A DNA stretch of 64,000 nucleotides, taken from positions 992,001 through 1,056,000 of the forward strand of contig JAFCIZ010000007.1 in the NCBI GenBank assembly GCA_017871115.1, in the 5' to 3' direction. The notes below the pieces were generated by a model, which did no database searches, was not told the origin of the DNA, and was given only the letters and a program-made list of their open reading frames with translations. The translations under genes were made by a program, and so were the position numbers. Shown here piece by piece: positions 38,182-49,381 of the stretch (the first letter of the stretch is position 1; the number at the start of each line of letters is the position of its first letter). Origin of the DNA: Cunninghamella blakesleeana (Eukaryota; Mucoromycota; Mucoromycetes; Mucorales; Cunninghamellaceae).

Positions 38182-38547
38182 ATGTTTAAGATTTGTTTTG
38201 AAATAAGTTTAATAAGATGCATAGAAATATTAATAAAGAGTGGCTATGAAATTGATTTCAATGATTTTGAATCAAGATTTGAATATTTTAAGAGGTATAC
38301 TAGGTGGATTAAACTTTGCATAGAGACTCGAAATACTGCAGTTTATAATGATATTGCTGTGACAGACTATGGTTTTTATGATATATTTAGTGACAGAGAG
38401 ATTATCGACATTGAAGAATGTGCTTATGATCTTGCTGAGTTGTATGCTGGTGAAAAGATTGAAAGACTTGAAAACATGGACTCATCACTCAAACAATACA
38501 GATATGGAGAAGAATTGATTAAGTCTTCTGAAAGTGATGACATATAA
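38182..38547 (+). CDS. Orphan hypothetical protein, 121 aa
   Basis: Intronless ORF, not recognised. The composition looks coding rather than random: mixed amphipathic helices, acidic overall (pattern IDIEECAYDLAELYAGEKIE), no homopolymers, ending in an acidic ESDDI. No signal peptide or membrane segment. It lies within the mobile island between repeat copy B and a solo LTR, with a T-rich stretch just upstream. It could be a lineage-specific gene or a fragment of a larger degenerate one; I have no functional evidence. Confidence 0.4.
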   Translation: MFKICFEISLIRCIEILIKSGYEIDFNDFESRFEYFKRYTRWIKLCIETRNTAVYNDIAVTDYGFYDIFSDREIIDIEECAYDLAELYAGEKIERLENMDSSLKQYRYGEELIKSSESDDI

Positions 38548-39036
38548 TGTAAAAGAAAAAAGAAAAAAAATAAAGAAAAAAACTTTTTTTTTGCACCATT
38601 ATAACTCAATTATATATATATACATATATATATTGCTAGATTCATTATATTAATTTTATTAAACTACATAATATAATCTAAGTGGGGGGGACGAGAGGGA
38701 GTGCCGCTGTATCTTTGAAGGCGTCGCGTCTCGTGCCTTCTCTTTCATTTTTTATTAATTTAAACTTCATCATATTTCAGATTCCGATATAAATATACAA
38801 ATATAAACCAGGTTTCCATTATAATAATAAAACGATACTTTTCTTTTGCGTGTTAGTCACTAGGTTTGGTTTTAGTTTTGTTTTGTTTTTATTATTTTGG
38901 TGTGAATCATTAGAATTGTTCTTTTTTTATTGAATTTAAAGATAAACAAAATTGTTTTTATTTTATTTTATTTTATTTATTCTACATCGTTTAACTTTAT
39001 ATTACTTTTATTTTATTATTTTCAATTTTACATACT
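38548..39036. other. Spacer left of the solo LTR
   Basis: No gene. It has a GC-rich block at 38681-38745 with GAAGGC...GCCTTC inverted repeats, and a segment at 38805-38870 resembling 37355-37420 (both contain an ACCAGG motif followed by a CTTT(T/C)GTGT-type stretch), so it is probably another diverged copy of the spacer between repeat arms A and B. Confidence 0.45.
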
Positions 39037-39446
39037 TGTTGAATTTATCAAATTAAAATTATATAAAAAGTTTAAAACAAAGAAATATTGTGAAAATTTT
39101 GGTTAACCTTTATTCAAATGTATAAGACAAGGGTTGTATTTATACTTTTTAGTGGATTGATGACACTGGACTTAGTTTATATGTTATATAATATGAAAAT
39201 AGAATTATAAAGTTATCTAGTAAAGGTAGCGTGAATTAGAATGGATTTTAAAGTATGTCTATGGTAATGGATCTGCGGGATTAGAAGATTTAAAGTTATA
39301 GCATAGCATAAGCTAATAGGAATGGTTCATTTTGCATCAGGTACACAGTAGTGATTCTATAATAAATATCAAATATTTCATGTGTATTATAAGTGTATTA
39401 TAATTATGAAGTCCTTTAATATTGTTATTTTATGGTAAATACAACA
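39037..39446 (+). mobile_element. Solo LTR of a Ty3/gypsy element (older copy)
   Basis: 410 bp, TGTTGAATTT to ATACAACA, flanked by the 5-bp duplication ATACT (39032-39036 and 39447-39451). More diverged from the full-length element than its own two LTRs are from each other, and it shares several variants with the solo LTR at 26355, so it belongs to the same older subgroup. It is inserted within another repeat. Confidence 0.95.
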
Positions 39447-40216
39447 ATACTTATTGTTTAATCTGACTACTCGTATCTAATTAGACATATTGATAGTATG
39501 TTTTTTTACAATTTTTTTACAACACTTGGACTAGCCACTTCAAGTTGAAGCACTCACGTAGTAATGATTTGTTGAAAGAGTGGTGAATCATAATAGTAAA
39601 ATTTATATTCTCAAAAAATCAAAAAGTATTAGAATGAGTGTAGATGGTAATAATAATTATATTAAAAATTAGTGTTATGGAACTACATTTACAATTGCAA
39701 AAAAAATAAAAAGTCTATTATAGCCTTGGCTAATTACCTAACTAGGAATATTTTTTTAAATACCGCATATAATCACGGATTACTCTGGAAACTGAACAAG
39801 AACCAAAAAAAAACTATATAAAAGCAAACTTGAAAGCAGGAAAAGAAAAAAGAAAAGAACGTATTTAAAGATATTCTTTAACTATTATACTGTAATTACG
39901 TTAGACATTTTATTTTATTTTTCATACACTTTAATAGTTCGCGTATGAAATGAAATATTTAATTTCAAATAAAATGGGAAATTGATTTCGAATAATAACA
40001 AAGTATAATAGAATCGGAAACTAAATATAAATATAAGTTGAAATACATTTAATAAAGATTAACATGAAAAAGTATATTTTTACTTTTTATACAACTATTA
40101 TTAGCACCTAGCGCAAAAATCAAAAATCAAAAAGATACGGGCTTTTAAAAATAAAAGAAGTGATTTATTTTTTAAAAAAATCATTTCCATCTCCTCTTTT
40201 TTCTTTTTTCTTGTAA

Positions 40217-40255
<39 letters not shown>

Positions 40256-40293
40256 CTTTTTTAAAATATTAAAAACGAATATATAAACTTACA
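39447..40293. other. Right border of the mobile island, with repeat copy C
   Basis: No gene. It contains the variant ACTTGGACTAGCCACTTCA at 39525, and at 39775-39960 a third copy of the TATA-core repeat (TCTGGAAACTG, then ACTATATAAAAGCAAACTTG and AAAGCAGGAAAAG, then ACGTTAGACATTT). A (TA)n run at 40219-40255 precedes the next gene. Confidence 0.55.
39775..39960 (+). repeat. Inverted dispersed repeat family, copy C
   Basis: Same orientation as copy A. Keeps TCTGGAAA, the core ACTATATAAAAGCAAACTTG, AAAGCAGGAAAAG and ACGTTAGACATTT, but lacks the later TTTGCG boxes. Confidence 0.6.
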
Positions 40294-41262
40294 ATGTCAG
40301 GGTTACATTTAAATCATAAACTTACCTGGACAGATGCTCTTCAGCTTTATACTTTTACTCAAGATCCTGGGATTGAATTACCAGTTGGAATCTGTCAAAA
40401 AATACATATTATCAACAAGGAAACCGAGATAAAAGTGGAAAATCGAAATTATTTATCAAATCAGATATGTACCAATAGTGGTTGTAGTTCCCATGATAAA
40501 TTTAAAAGATTTTATAAAAACACTACAAAAGCAACCATTGATTTAGGAAAAAGAAGCAAAACATATAAAAATGATGAAGATGATAATGATATACGCTTTA
40601 TACAACAATTCACCAATGCTATTGTTGAGTTTGCAGAAACAGAACGTAAAAAGTATCAACGTGTTATTTATACCAACAATAAAAAATTAAATAGTTTTGA
40701 TGAGAAGCAATATGCGGATTACCTTAAAAATGAAAGAATGAAAAAAGATTATCGTTGGTTAACCTCTGTGGAAGAAGAAGAAATACTATTTAACAGTTGT
40801 TTATGTTGGTTTTTCCACTTTTGTATTGAGGTAGGTGATGTGGAAACGTTATTATCTTTTACCAATGATCAAATCCAATCTGTTTTTCATTGTTTACACG
40901 GAGGTCAAGCTGTAGGCAACAACAGCGATTTTTTAATGTACCATATCATGAAGACATATATTTTTACCAATCTGATTTATGCTGCGCCGGGATTAATAGA
41001 TCAAAATGAAAAATGGGGACCTATGACACCAAACGATTATTTTAGAAATATATTAATGAGTAATTGCGATGGGCAAACCTTTTTATATCAAAGTCGATCT
41101 TATTTAATGAATGAAGTTTATATGAAGGATATCACGGCAACAAATCAATTATGTAAAAATTGTTTCAAATATATGTATATTTTATTCATGTTAAAGATGG
41201 AAGTGGATGGAAAAAAAGAAGCTCTACAATGGTTGAAGCATATCTTACTTTTAATTTTATAA
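40294..41262 (+). CDS. Uncharacterised protein, 322 aa
   Basis: Intronless ORF with a clean start after a (TA)n-rich leader. I do not recognise a domain. The N-terminal ~50 residues (SGLHLNHKLTWTDALQLYTF) look folded; then a short Cys pair CTNSGC and a basic KFKRFYKNTTK stretch; then a helical C-terminal half with conserved-looking Trp, Cys and His residues (CLCWFFHFCIEVGDVETLL, VFHCLHGGQAVG, and near the end CKNCFKY). The CXXC pair near the C-terminus might bind metal but stands alone. No signal peptide or clear membrane span. It is the first apparent gene right of the mobile island and may be lineage-specific. Confidence 0.6.
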   Translation: MSGLHLNHKLTWTDALQLYTFTQDPGIELPVGICQKIHIINKETEIKVENRNYLSNQICTNSGCSSHDKFKRFYKNTTKATIDLGKRSKTYKNDEDDNDIRFIQQFTNAIVEFAETERKKYQRVIYTNNKKLNSFDEKQYADYLKNERMKKDYRWLTSVEEEEILFNSCLCWFFHFCIEVGDVETLLSFTNDQIQSVFHCLHGGQAVGNNSDFLMYHIMKTYIFTNLIYAAPGLIDQNEKWGPMTPNDYFRNILMSNCDGQTFLYQSRSYLMNEVYMKDITATNQLCKNCFKYMYILFMLKMEVDGKKEALQWLKHILLLIL

Positions 41263-41836
41263 TTATTGTAGAGGGATTTAAACCTTATTCAATTAATATT
41301 ATAAAGAATGGTTGATATGCCTTATATATACTCTATTTTTACTATTTATATTGATAGTTATTAAATATAAATTACTATTTCTTGGCTTTTTTTTTTTTTT
41401 TTTTTTAAAAAAAAAAGATATTTTTCTTTCCATTATTTTTTCTAATAAATTATGCTGAGCACATTACATATAACTTTATTTTTATTTTTTTAAATTGGCG
41501 GATCAAAAAATAAAGTGAAAAGGCGATTTTTATTTTTATTATTATAATCCTTTACTATATAAAACAAATAGATCAAAATGATATATGTTTTTCAAATAAT
41601 AGTTTTGTATATATAAAAAAAAAAAATCAATAGTATTAAATATAGACATAAAATATTATATATAAAAGGAAAAAGAAACAAATAAATAATTTCTCATCAA
41701 CTATAGTGTCTTGGCACTTTAATAAAAAGACCGCTTACTTTCTTTTTTTTTTTTTTTAAAAAAAAAAGGAAATCTCTTTTTCTACTAAAATCATTTTTTC
41801 TTTCTTTCTTTCTTTCTTTCTTTAAAATAAATCAAC
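41263..41836. other. Intergenic region with two TnAn junctions
   Basis: 574 bp with no gene. It holds T20A10 at 41387-41416 and T15A10 at 41743-41767, and a (TTTC)n run (41803-41820) just before the next start codon. Confidence 0.6.
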
Positions 41837-43042
41837 ATGCTCAAAAATGTACCAGACTTACCACCTTCTTATGAGGAAATAGCTCATGCTCACCCAACAA
41901 TACCTCAACAACAAATACCAAGTTATCATAATACCAATCCTGATGCATCGTTCTCTCCTCAATATACAGGTGATGTCAAAACACCCATGAATAATGACTA
42001 TTGTCATTCTTCACCTTCTTTTAATCCACGATTTAATCAATCACATTGTGGCGGCGGTGTAGGTATCGCCTCGTGTTCTTCTTCCTCTACTTTTCATTCT
42101 CAGCAACAGAAACAAGAAGAAGGAAAAGAAAGAGGAAAAAAAAGATCCTCCGGCCATAGAAAGAAAAGAAGAGAAAGCTGTACCAGTTTTAGTAGTTGCC
42201 TTTCTTCTTCTTCTTCCTCTTCCTCAGCAACACCAAAGAATTATACCAAAAGTAGTTGTAAACACAAATCCGAATCCATCATGCATATCAAGGATGTTAA
42301 TACATTATTAAAATGGGAAGAGCCCTTTTGGGAAGGCAAAAAATTTACCATGATGACTACCAATAATAAAATCCAAATTCATGGCGATATTGACGCTAAG
42401 GAAGTCCATTTTGAGACCACTAATGCTTTGATTGAATGGAAAAGCAATTTCTTGGCTACCAAATATTTAAAAATGAAAACTACCAATGCAAAGATTGATT
42501 TTCAATCAAAAGGACAAATTCATGTAAAGTACGATTGTAAAATAGAATCGTCCAATGCTAAATTAATATGGGAAGATATCGAATTACGCGCTAAAGAATT
42601 AGATATCGTCACTTCAAATGCGGCCGTTTATATGAACCATCTTCATGTGGAAAAATCGCTTCAAGTGAAGACTTCTAATGCTCCCGTAGAGCTTTTTATC
42701 ACCTCTTCTAATCCAAAAATCCAGGTCCAAGTAACTACTTCAAATGCTCCCATCACTCTTCATATGGTAATTATACACAAAAAAAGAAAAAAAAGTAAAT
42801 GTTATATCTTATTTATCTTTCTATTTTTGTTTTTTTTATAGCCAAAAGAATTTATTGGTGAATTTAAATTAAATACATCTGGTCATCAAAAATCCATTAT
42901 AATTCAAGATCCTTCCAATACTATTACTTTTGATGATGATAAAAAACCTACTTCTCGAAAAGGATATAAAAAGAAGAAAAATGGTGGTTATCTCAAAGCA
43001 ACTACTTCTGAAGGAAATATTACTATTTTATTTGATTCTTAA
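41837..43042 (+). CDS. DUF4097-like beta-helix protein with a PPSY motif
   Basis: Two exons, 41837-42766 and 42842-43042; 376 aa. The N-terminus has LPPSYEEI, a PPxY motif of the kind bound by WW domains such as those of Rsp5/Nedd4 ubiquitin ligases. A Ser/Lys-rich low-complexity segment follows (to about residue 150). The second half has about seven spaced repeats of the form T-(T/S)-N-A-x-(I/V) (TTNALIEW, TTNAKIDF, SSNAKLIW, TSNAAVYM, TSNAPVEL, TSNAPITL), one per ~22 residues, as expected for rungs of the right-handed beta-helix in the DUF4097 putative-adhesin fold. No signal peptide, so probably cytoplasmic or membrane-peripheral rather than a surface adhesin. The C-terminus ends with the related TTSEGNITILFDS. 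Confidence 0.7.
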
Positions 43043-43712
43043 ATGAATGAATCCCTTTTATTATTGCTATTATTATAAATATCTATATCTATATCCATAT
43101 CCATATATTATTAATCATTTTTTATAATTTTATAATTTTTAAGTTTTTTTTTATTTTTTTACATATTCATTTTTTCATTCATTCATTCTTTCTTAATCCT
43201 GTAATAAGACGGAATCTTAATAATTTGCTACTATATTAATTAAAAAGATATAAGTAAATAAAATATATTATATATAAAAATATCATTTTATCATGATAGG
43301 CATATTATGATCATTAAAAGTGCAGTTTATTTATTATTTTTTTTATTTTTTTTAGCATAAACGTATTACCATTCTTATTTTTTTTTTTTTTTATTAATAA
43401 ATAATTTTATAAAAGGACAGAGCGATTTTTTTTTTTCAAAAAAAAAAAAAATAGTACTCCGTTTGCATAATAAAATTATAATAACTATAGTGATAAAATA
43501 TAAAACACATTTTCTATAAAATAAGTGGGGTTAACGAAAAAAAAAAAAATATATAAACAAATAAAATTTTTTCTTTCTTTCTATTTTTCCTTTTTCTTTC
43601 TCCTATTTCTCATTTTTTCATTTTTTCATTTTTTTTTTTTTTTTTGGAATATAAATAATATAAATATATATATATAATAAATATATATATTTATATATAT
43701 ATTCAATACTTG
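43043..43712. other. Intergenic region
   Basis: 670 bp, no gene. T and A homopolymers (43378-43393, 43426-43452, 43629-43645) and TATATA runs just before the next start. Confidence 0.55.
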
Positions 43713-45851
43713 ATGGAACATGAATTAATAAATATTCCCCGTGCTCAATATAAGCACTGGAGTCGTCGTTTATCAACCAACAATTATATACCACCTATTA
43801 GTTATGATTATTCATTCTGTTTACCACCTGAATTATTATGGGAAATTCTTTGTTATTTAGCTCACTCGCAAGCTTCTTTATATAATGTTTCTCTTGTTTG
43901 TCGTCAATGGTTTTTATGTGCCACTCCTCTTTTATATAAACATCCCAAGATTTATAATACCTATGCCTGGGCTACTTTTCTTTTAACTTTGAATCGTGAA
44001 AAACGTATTTTTCAATATGGTGACTTGTTACAATCCATTGACTTATCTTGTCGATATGCTTCAAGTAATATAAAGGATAATGATTATACAAGATGAAAAT
44101 AGTTTATTAATCATAACACCATTCTTTTTTCTTTATTAATAGATTACAAAATAAAGCAATTGGAAGATGAAAGGAAAGCAATCATAAATACTCATATACC
44201 CTTATCTACAACTAATGAAGCAACTCTTCATCCTAATGATTCCGATAACATGTATAATATTGAAACAGCAAATAGTAATGCTGCTTTATCACTTGATAAT
44301 AATTTAGCTATCAGAAGAAATACAACAGGGCAAGACAGATTAAGAACAAGTAGATCAAGAGAAGAAAGATTTTATCATGAATCTACCATCCATAATATAA
44401 ACGATGCTCATTATCACCACCACCATTCAGATAATAATAATAATAATGAAGGAGAAGAGATTGATCAATCATTACACCAATATAATAGCAATAATGATCA
44501 ACATGTTAATAATGAAGCAGAAGAAGAGGTAGAAGGTGAAGGCGATAATGATGATGATGAAGAAGTAATTATTTATAATGAAAATATCACACCTATTATT
44601 GTCACCACATCATCATTAATACAACTCTCTCGATTATGTCCACGTTTGGTTACTATTGATTTATCCAACACAAGGGTGATATATGATACCATGATTGAAG
44701 AAACAGGGGAATACATTTCTACTTTGCAACGGTATGCTTTTCGTCCTGAATTAACTCATGTTCGTTTAACGGTGGAAAAAGCTATCAAAGAAATCGGAAA
44801 AAATTGTCAGCAATTAAAACATTTAAAAATCCAGCACTGTGAATGGGTCACTTCTTATACCATTTGGTTATGGGCTTCTTCTTGCCCCCATCTAATGACT
44901 TTGGATGCTCGGCGTTCTGTAAAGTGTTCAGTAAAACGATTAATTACAAATGTCATTCAAGTATATCAACCTCCACCACCCCCATCTTCTTCTTTTAATA
45001 CTTGTTTTAAAAAACAAAAACAACCCATATTAAATAATCATCCATCCTCTTTATCCTCATCTTCACAACAACAACATTCTCATCATCATAATACAACAAT
45101 AACAATAACATCTCATTCCACTGAAAATGGACCATCGCCTTCCTCATCATCTGAGGTATCATCTCCTTCCTCTTCATCAACAAAAATATCATCTATATCA
45201 TCATCTCCATCATTTACTATAGCATCTCCAGTAACCACAAATGTAACATCTTCATCTATACCACCTTCATCATCAACATCTCCATCATCTTCTTCATTAT
45301 CACAGCAACAACAACAACTTTATAGAAATACTCATTCTTCTCGCCATCCTAATAATACTAATGGCCATCATCTTTCAGCTACTGCTGATTTAATGAATGA
45401 TGTTGATAGTGATTATAGCGATGATGAATATATAGCCTGGGCAGATTCACGACGTAAGAATAATAACAAAATGTGTGTATATATCTGTATATTCTATTTT
45501 ATAGTATTTAAAATATTAACTTTAATTATTTTAGCGCCATGGGGAAACCAAGCTTTTCTCCACCCTCACCAACCCTTTTCTTTAGATGATCGAACATCGG
45601 AATTAGAACGACGTGGCAATCGACATCATCCTGTAGAAAGATATGAACATGAACAACATAATCATCATCACAATAATGAAATGGATTTAGTAGGTCGCAT
45701 TAGACTCCGTTTAACTAGTATGAGGCCCAAGACACACCGCCCTACAATTGAAATGGCAAAACCAAATCAATCCCTTAGTGATTTTGTATGGTCCATTTTA
45801 AAAGAGGCTAAAGAACAGGGTCTTTTAGAAGTCAGCTGGGTACATTCATAA
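43713..45851 (+). CDS. F-box protein with LRR-like repeats
   Basis: Three exons, 43713-44064, 44143-45453, 45535-45851; 1,980 nt, 659 aa. Residues ~30-75 form an F-box (FCLPPELLWEILCYL and SLVCRQWFLCATPLLY), the Skp1-binding module of SCF ubiquitin ligases. After a long acidic Asn/His-rich stretch come LRR-like segments (LCPRLVTIDLSNTR, CQQLKHLKIQHCEWVTSY, CPHLMTLDARRS), then Ser/Pro/Gln-rich sequence and a conserved-looking C-terminus. The protein is a probable substrate adaptor; the substrate is unknown. The start is the ATG at 43713. The second intron (81 nt) has no stop and length 3n, so its retention would add a hydrophobic stretch without breaking the frame. The cullin-1 gene lies in the same window, but no direct link is implied. 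Confidence 0.8.
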
Positions 45852-45866
45852 AAGGGTGTATTTCTT

Positions 45867-45898
<32 letters not shown>

Positions 45899-46308
45899 GG
45901 TGATAAAAAAGGGAATAGGTAAATGGAGTGAATATATATTTAGATTTATATATATCCATCCCTTCCCCCTTCCCCCTTCCTCCCTTGTTTTTTTTTTTGT
46001 CCTATTTATATTTTTTTTTTTTTTGTCTGTTTGTTATATATATATTTAATGTTTTTTAACTATAATTATTTATTTATTATTTATTTATTATTTATTATAT
46101 AATTAATAGAGTTGGGAATAATGGAATTTTAGAATATATATATATGTATATATATTATTATATTATATTATATTATATTATATGTGTAATGAAAAGAAAA
46201 AAGAATTGGTATACAGTATTTACTATTAGTCACTATTCAAATAAATTTTTTTTTTTTTCAAGAAGAGGAATGATTTACAATTAAAAAGAAAAGAATAGGA
46301 AAGAGATA
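45852..46308. other. Convergent 3' intergenic region
   Basis: 457 bp with (TC)n, (TA)n and (ATT)n simple repeats. No gene. Confidence 0.6.
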
Positions 46309-46566
46309 TTAATAACAACTAGTGGATATATTGGCAAAGTCTAATGGAGGAATGATAGGTCTTGTATTTGATTTATAATTAGATGATGAAGATGGTGATG
46401 ATGGTGAAGAAGAAGAAGAAGGAATTGAATTATTAACTGTCGTTGATTTTCTTTTATAATTAGTATAAAAATCCATATCATTAAATAAAGAGGAATTATT
46501 TTCTTGACAAGGTTCATATTGAATGATTTGATGAGTAGATTGAAATCGAACTTGTTTTAAGGCCAT
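46309..46566 (-). CDS. Small hypothetical protein with an RVxF-type motif, 85 aa
   Basis: Single exon. Starts MALKQVRFQSTHQIIQYEPC. KQVRF fits the [RK]xVxF docking motif for protein phosphatase 1 (Glc7), though short motifs arise by chance. A Ser-rich stretch follows (about residues 48-62), then a hydrophobic-Pro tail. The N-terminal pattern of basic-V-x-F followed a dozen residues later by YEP recurs in small fungal proteins of unknown role. No folded domain is apparent. Codon use and start context are plausible; it is convergent with the F-box gene. Confidence 0.5.
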   Translation of the reverse strand: MALKQVRFQSTHQIIQYEPCQENNSSLFNDMDFYTNYKRKSTTVNNSIPSSSSSPSSPSSSSNYKSNTRPIIPPLDFANISTSCY

Positions 46567-49381
46567 TTTAAATATAATAGTAATGAAATTTTTAATAAGT
46601 GAAGAGAAGAAAAGAAAAAAAGAAGAAAAAAGAAAATTTTTTCTCCTCTTTTATACAAAAAAAAGAATTCATGCAATTTAATTTTTCTATTTTTAAATTT
46701 AAAAAGTTAAAAAAAGGAATCCATCTAAATAAAGGGATTTTTATTGACAATGAAACTCCGGTTTTTATTTTATAATATAAAAATAACCCCATTTGGAATA
46801 TGCTTTTTGTTAATAAAATGATGAAATAATACATAATACCTATATTTTTATTTAATGAATACGTATCTTTTTTATTCTAATTATGATAATTAAATATATA
46901 TAAGTATAGATAAATAGATAAATATTTATATATAGATAAGGAGTACGTATATTTATAATAATAAAAAAAAAAGTTTTTTTCGTTAGCCACATTTTTTATG
47001 TTCGTAGCTTGCCAAGTAAAAATAAATAAATAAACAAATCAATTAGTTAAAAAAAACGCTTTTTGCCAGAACGTTTTGTCAAGAAAAATTCCCTTTTTCT
47101 GGTCGACTCCATTCTAATTCTAATTCTAAATTTTAATTTTAATTTTTTTATATTTAGAAACTATTGCTCATCATTACCATCATCGTCCTCAGCCTCTTTC
47201 ATACCTACCATCGTCCATCTTTTTTTTTTTTTTTTCTTCATCAATGATTTTTGGCCTTCGGTGTTTTAGGTATTTTTCGGAAATTCATTATTATAATCAT
47301 TATTTATTTGTCTTGGCTTCATTTCTTTCTAGATTCTCATTTCATTAAAAATAAATATAAACAGCAATTACAACAAAAAACAAGTCATGCCCTTTTCTTT
47401 TAATGAGCCATATTTTTGGTTTAGCAGATCTTTATGCTAATTGATCAATCTTCTTTCTTAATCACTCCTTTTTTAAAATTCCGTCCGTCAATTCTCTTTT
47501 TTTAAATGTATATTAGTCGTTTGTATTCTATTTTCCTCTTATAAAAAGATCTAATTCTTTATTTGATTCATCTCAGCTATTTATTTGTAACCCAAATCAA
47601 TTTTAGTGAATGTTTCTCGAGAAAATCTTTGTTGGCAATATCCAAGCAACTAAAGAAAAACAACAATTCTATATATAAAGAAAGATTCTTTTATAATCAA
47701 ATAAAGGTGATTGCATTCTTTTTTCTCGAAAAATAATGCAAATAATGATAGTAATATAACAAGTAAATTGATCAAATGAATTCAATTCATTATCTTTATT
47801 ATGTACAATATATAAAGTAATCCAATATTTTTTTAACTCCGTTTGACAACAACTACAAACTTGAATTGGTTACTTGTAACTTTTTATATAGGGGCCAATG
47901 GGTTTATTTTGAAACATGTTTACATAAGGCATAACATATTACTCCTGGAAAAGGGTGAGGAAAAAGTTGAATAAAAATATTCCATAATACCATTGGGAAA
48001 TAATAAAGTCCAAAAGGTTCAACGCACTTGTTGTTACACAGCTTTACAGGAAATAGTTGCCAACTTGTATATGGATCCAATGATCTTTTCAATAAGTGAT
48101 AGAAATGATAATAATAATAATAAATAATATCCTGATTTTTTTCCTTTTTTACTTTTAATAGGGAAAAGTTGATACATTTTAATCTGGCTGGTTATTCTTA
48201 GAATATTCCTCAATAGAAAAAATAAAATAAAATCAAATGAATAATAGAAAATAATTTGGAAATTCAGGTTTATTATATATCATATTTGGAAAATTAAGAA
48301 TGGATCAAAAACTTATTGGAATATTGATCACATCAATCTTGAAACGTGTTATTAACCAACTATGATTGTTAAAGACTAAAGAGCGTAAGAGAGTTCAAAA
48401 AAAAAAAAAAAGTAAACCACATGATAAAAAAATATATTGATTGCAAGTTTTGAACCTATTTTGGTGTTGCCATTGGTTAACTGTACATGTAATAGTAAAA
48501 TGTTGAAAAAAACAAAATAAAAAGGAGTATTATAATTATTTTATTGGTTTGCTTTTTATTGGTGTTTGGCATATGTATTTAAGAATGTTCTGATAAAAAG
48601 TAAAAATACTACCATTCAAGGATCCTCAATTTTTTAAAAGTGAAAAGAAATATTATGAAATTTTATAATTTCAAATACAATCAAGAGTTACTTTAACGTT
48701 CTGTGATATCTTCTCTTGTTCTACAAGTATTTCTAAAAAAGGAGACTTGGTTACTATGGATATATAGATCTATTTTTCTATATTTGAAAATCACTATTGA
48801 AAGGCGTTTTTTTTTTTACCTTCATGTTGATAAATGCTACTAAATTGAAGATATTAAAGGCTAAAGTTATTCCGTTTATTTATTTATTTACTTTATTCAT
48901 ATTATCCTATAATGCTATATATTTAATATATTTTTGTACTGTTGCTCTTCTATTTTCTTTTATTTTTACTGATTTTTAATAAAAAAAAAGATAAACCGAA
49001 TCACATTTTTTATTTTTTATTTTCTAATTATAGTATGTCAGATATTTTGATGTTCTTGCACCAGAACTCTTAATATTTTACCATATATGGATGTTTTTTG
49101 GCCGGGTAGTTACCCAGCCAAAAAATAAATAATAAAATTTATAAATATTTTTAAAAACTATCAAATTGTGGGATATATTCTTATACTTAATATTACATTA
49201 CATTACATGATAGATTAAGGGTTTATTTATTTATTTATTTTGTAAACAAACTTTTGTTGATTACATTCCTATTTTTCGGGGATTCATCATGATCTTTTTG
49301 TTTGTTTTCTCAAAAAAAAAACATATTTTTAAAATAAATATAAACAAAAAAGGAATCATTTTTATATATTAATACATGTTT
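46567..49381. other. Large gene-free stretch
   Basis: 2.8 kb without a convincing gene. A 62-codon minus-strand frame at 47904-48092 is less AT-rich than its surroundings and might be a gene fragment, but it is unrecognised. It also holds the foldback at 49094-49125. The rest is AT-rich filler with homopolymers. Confidence 0.5.
49094..49125. repeat. Near-perfect foldback TTTTTTGGC...GCCAAAAAA
   Basis: Arms TTTTTTGGCCGGGTA and TACCCAGCCAAAAAA pair over 14 bp with one C-A mismatch and almost no loop. GC centre flanked by T6/A6. It could form an intrinsic hairpin in RNA from either strand, or be the junction of two element ends. Confidence 0.8.

Noticed and set aside
47904..48092. 62-codon minus-strand frame, less AT-rich than its surroundings
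   Set aside because: No recognisable domain, no exon partners found on either side. Possibly a gene fragment but not supported.
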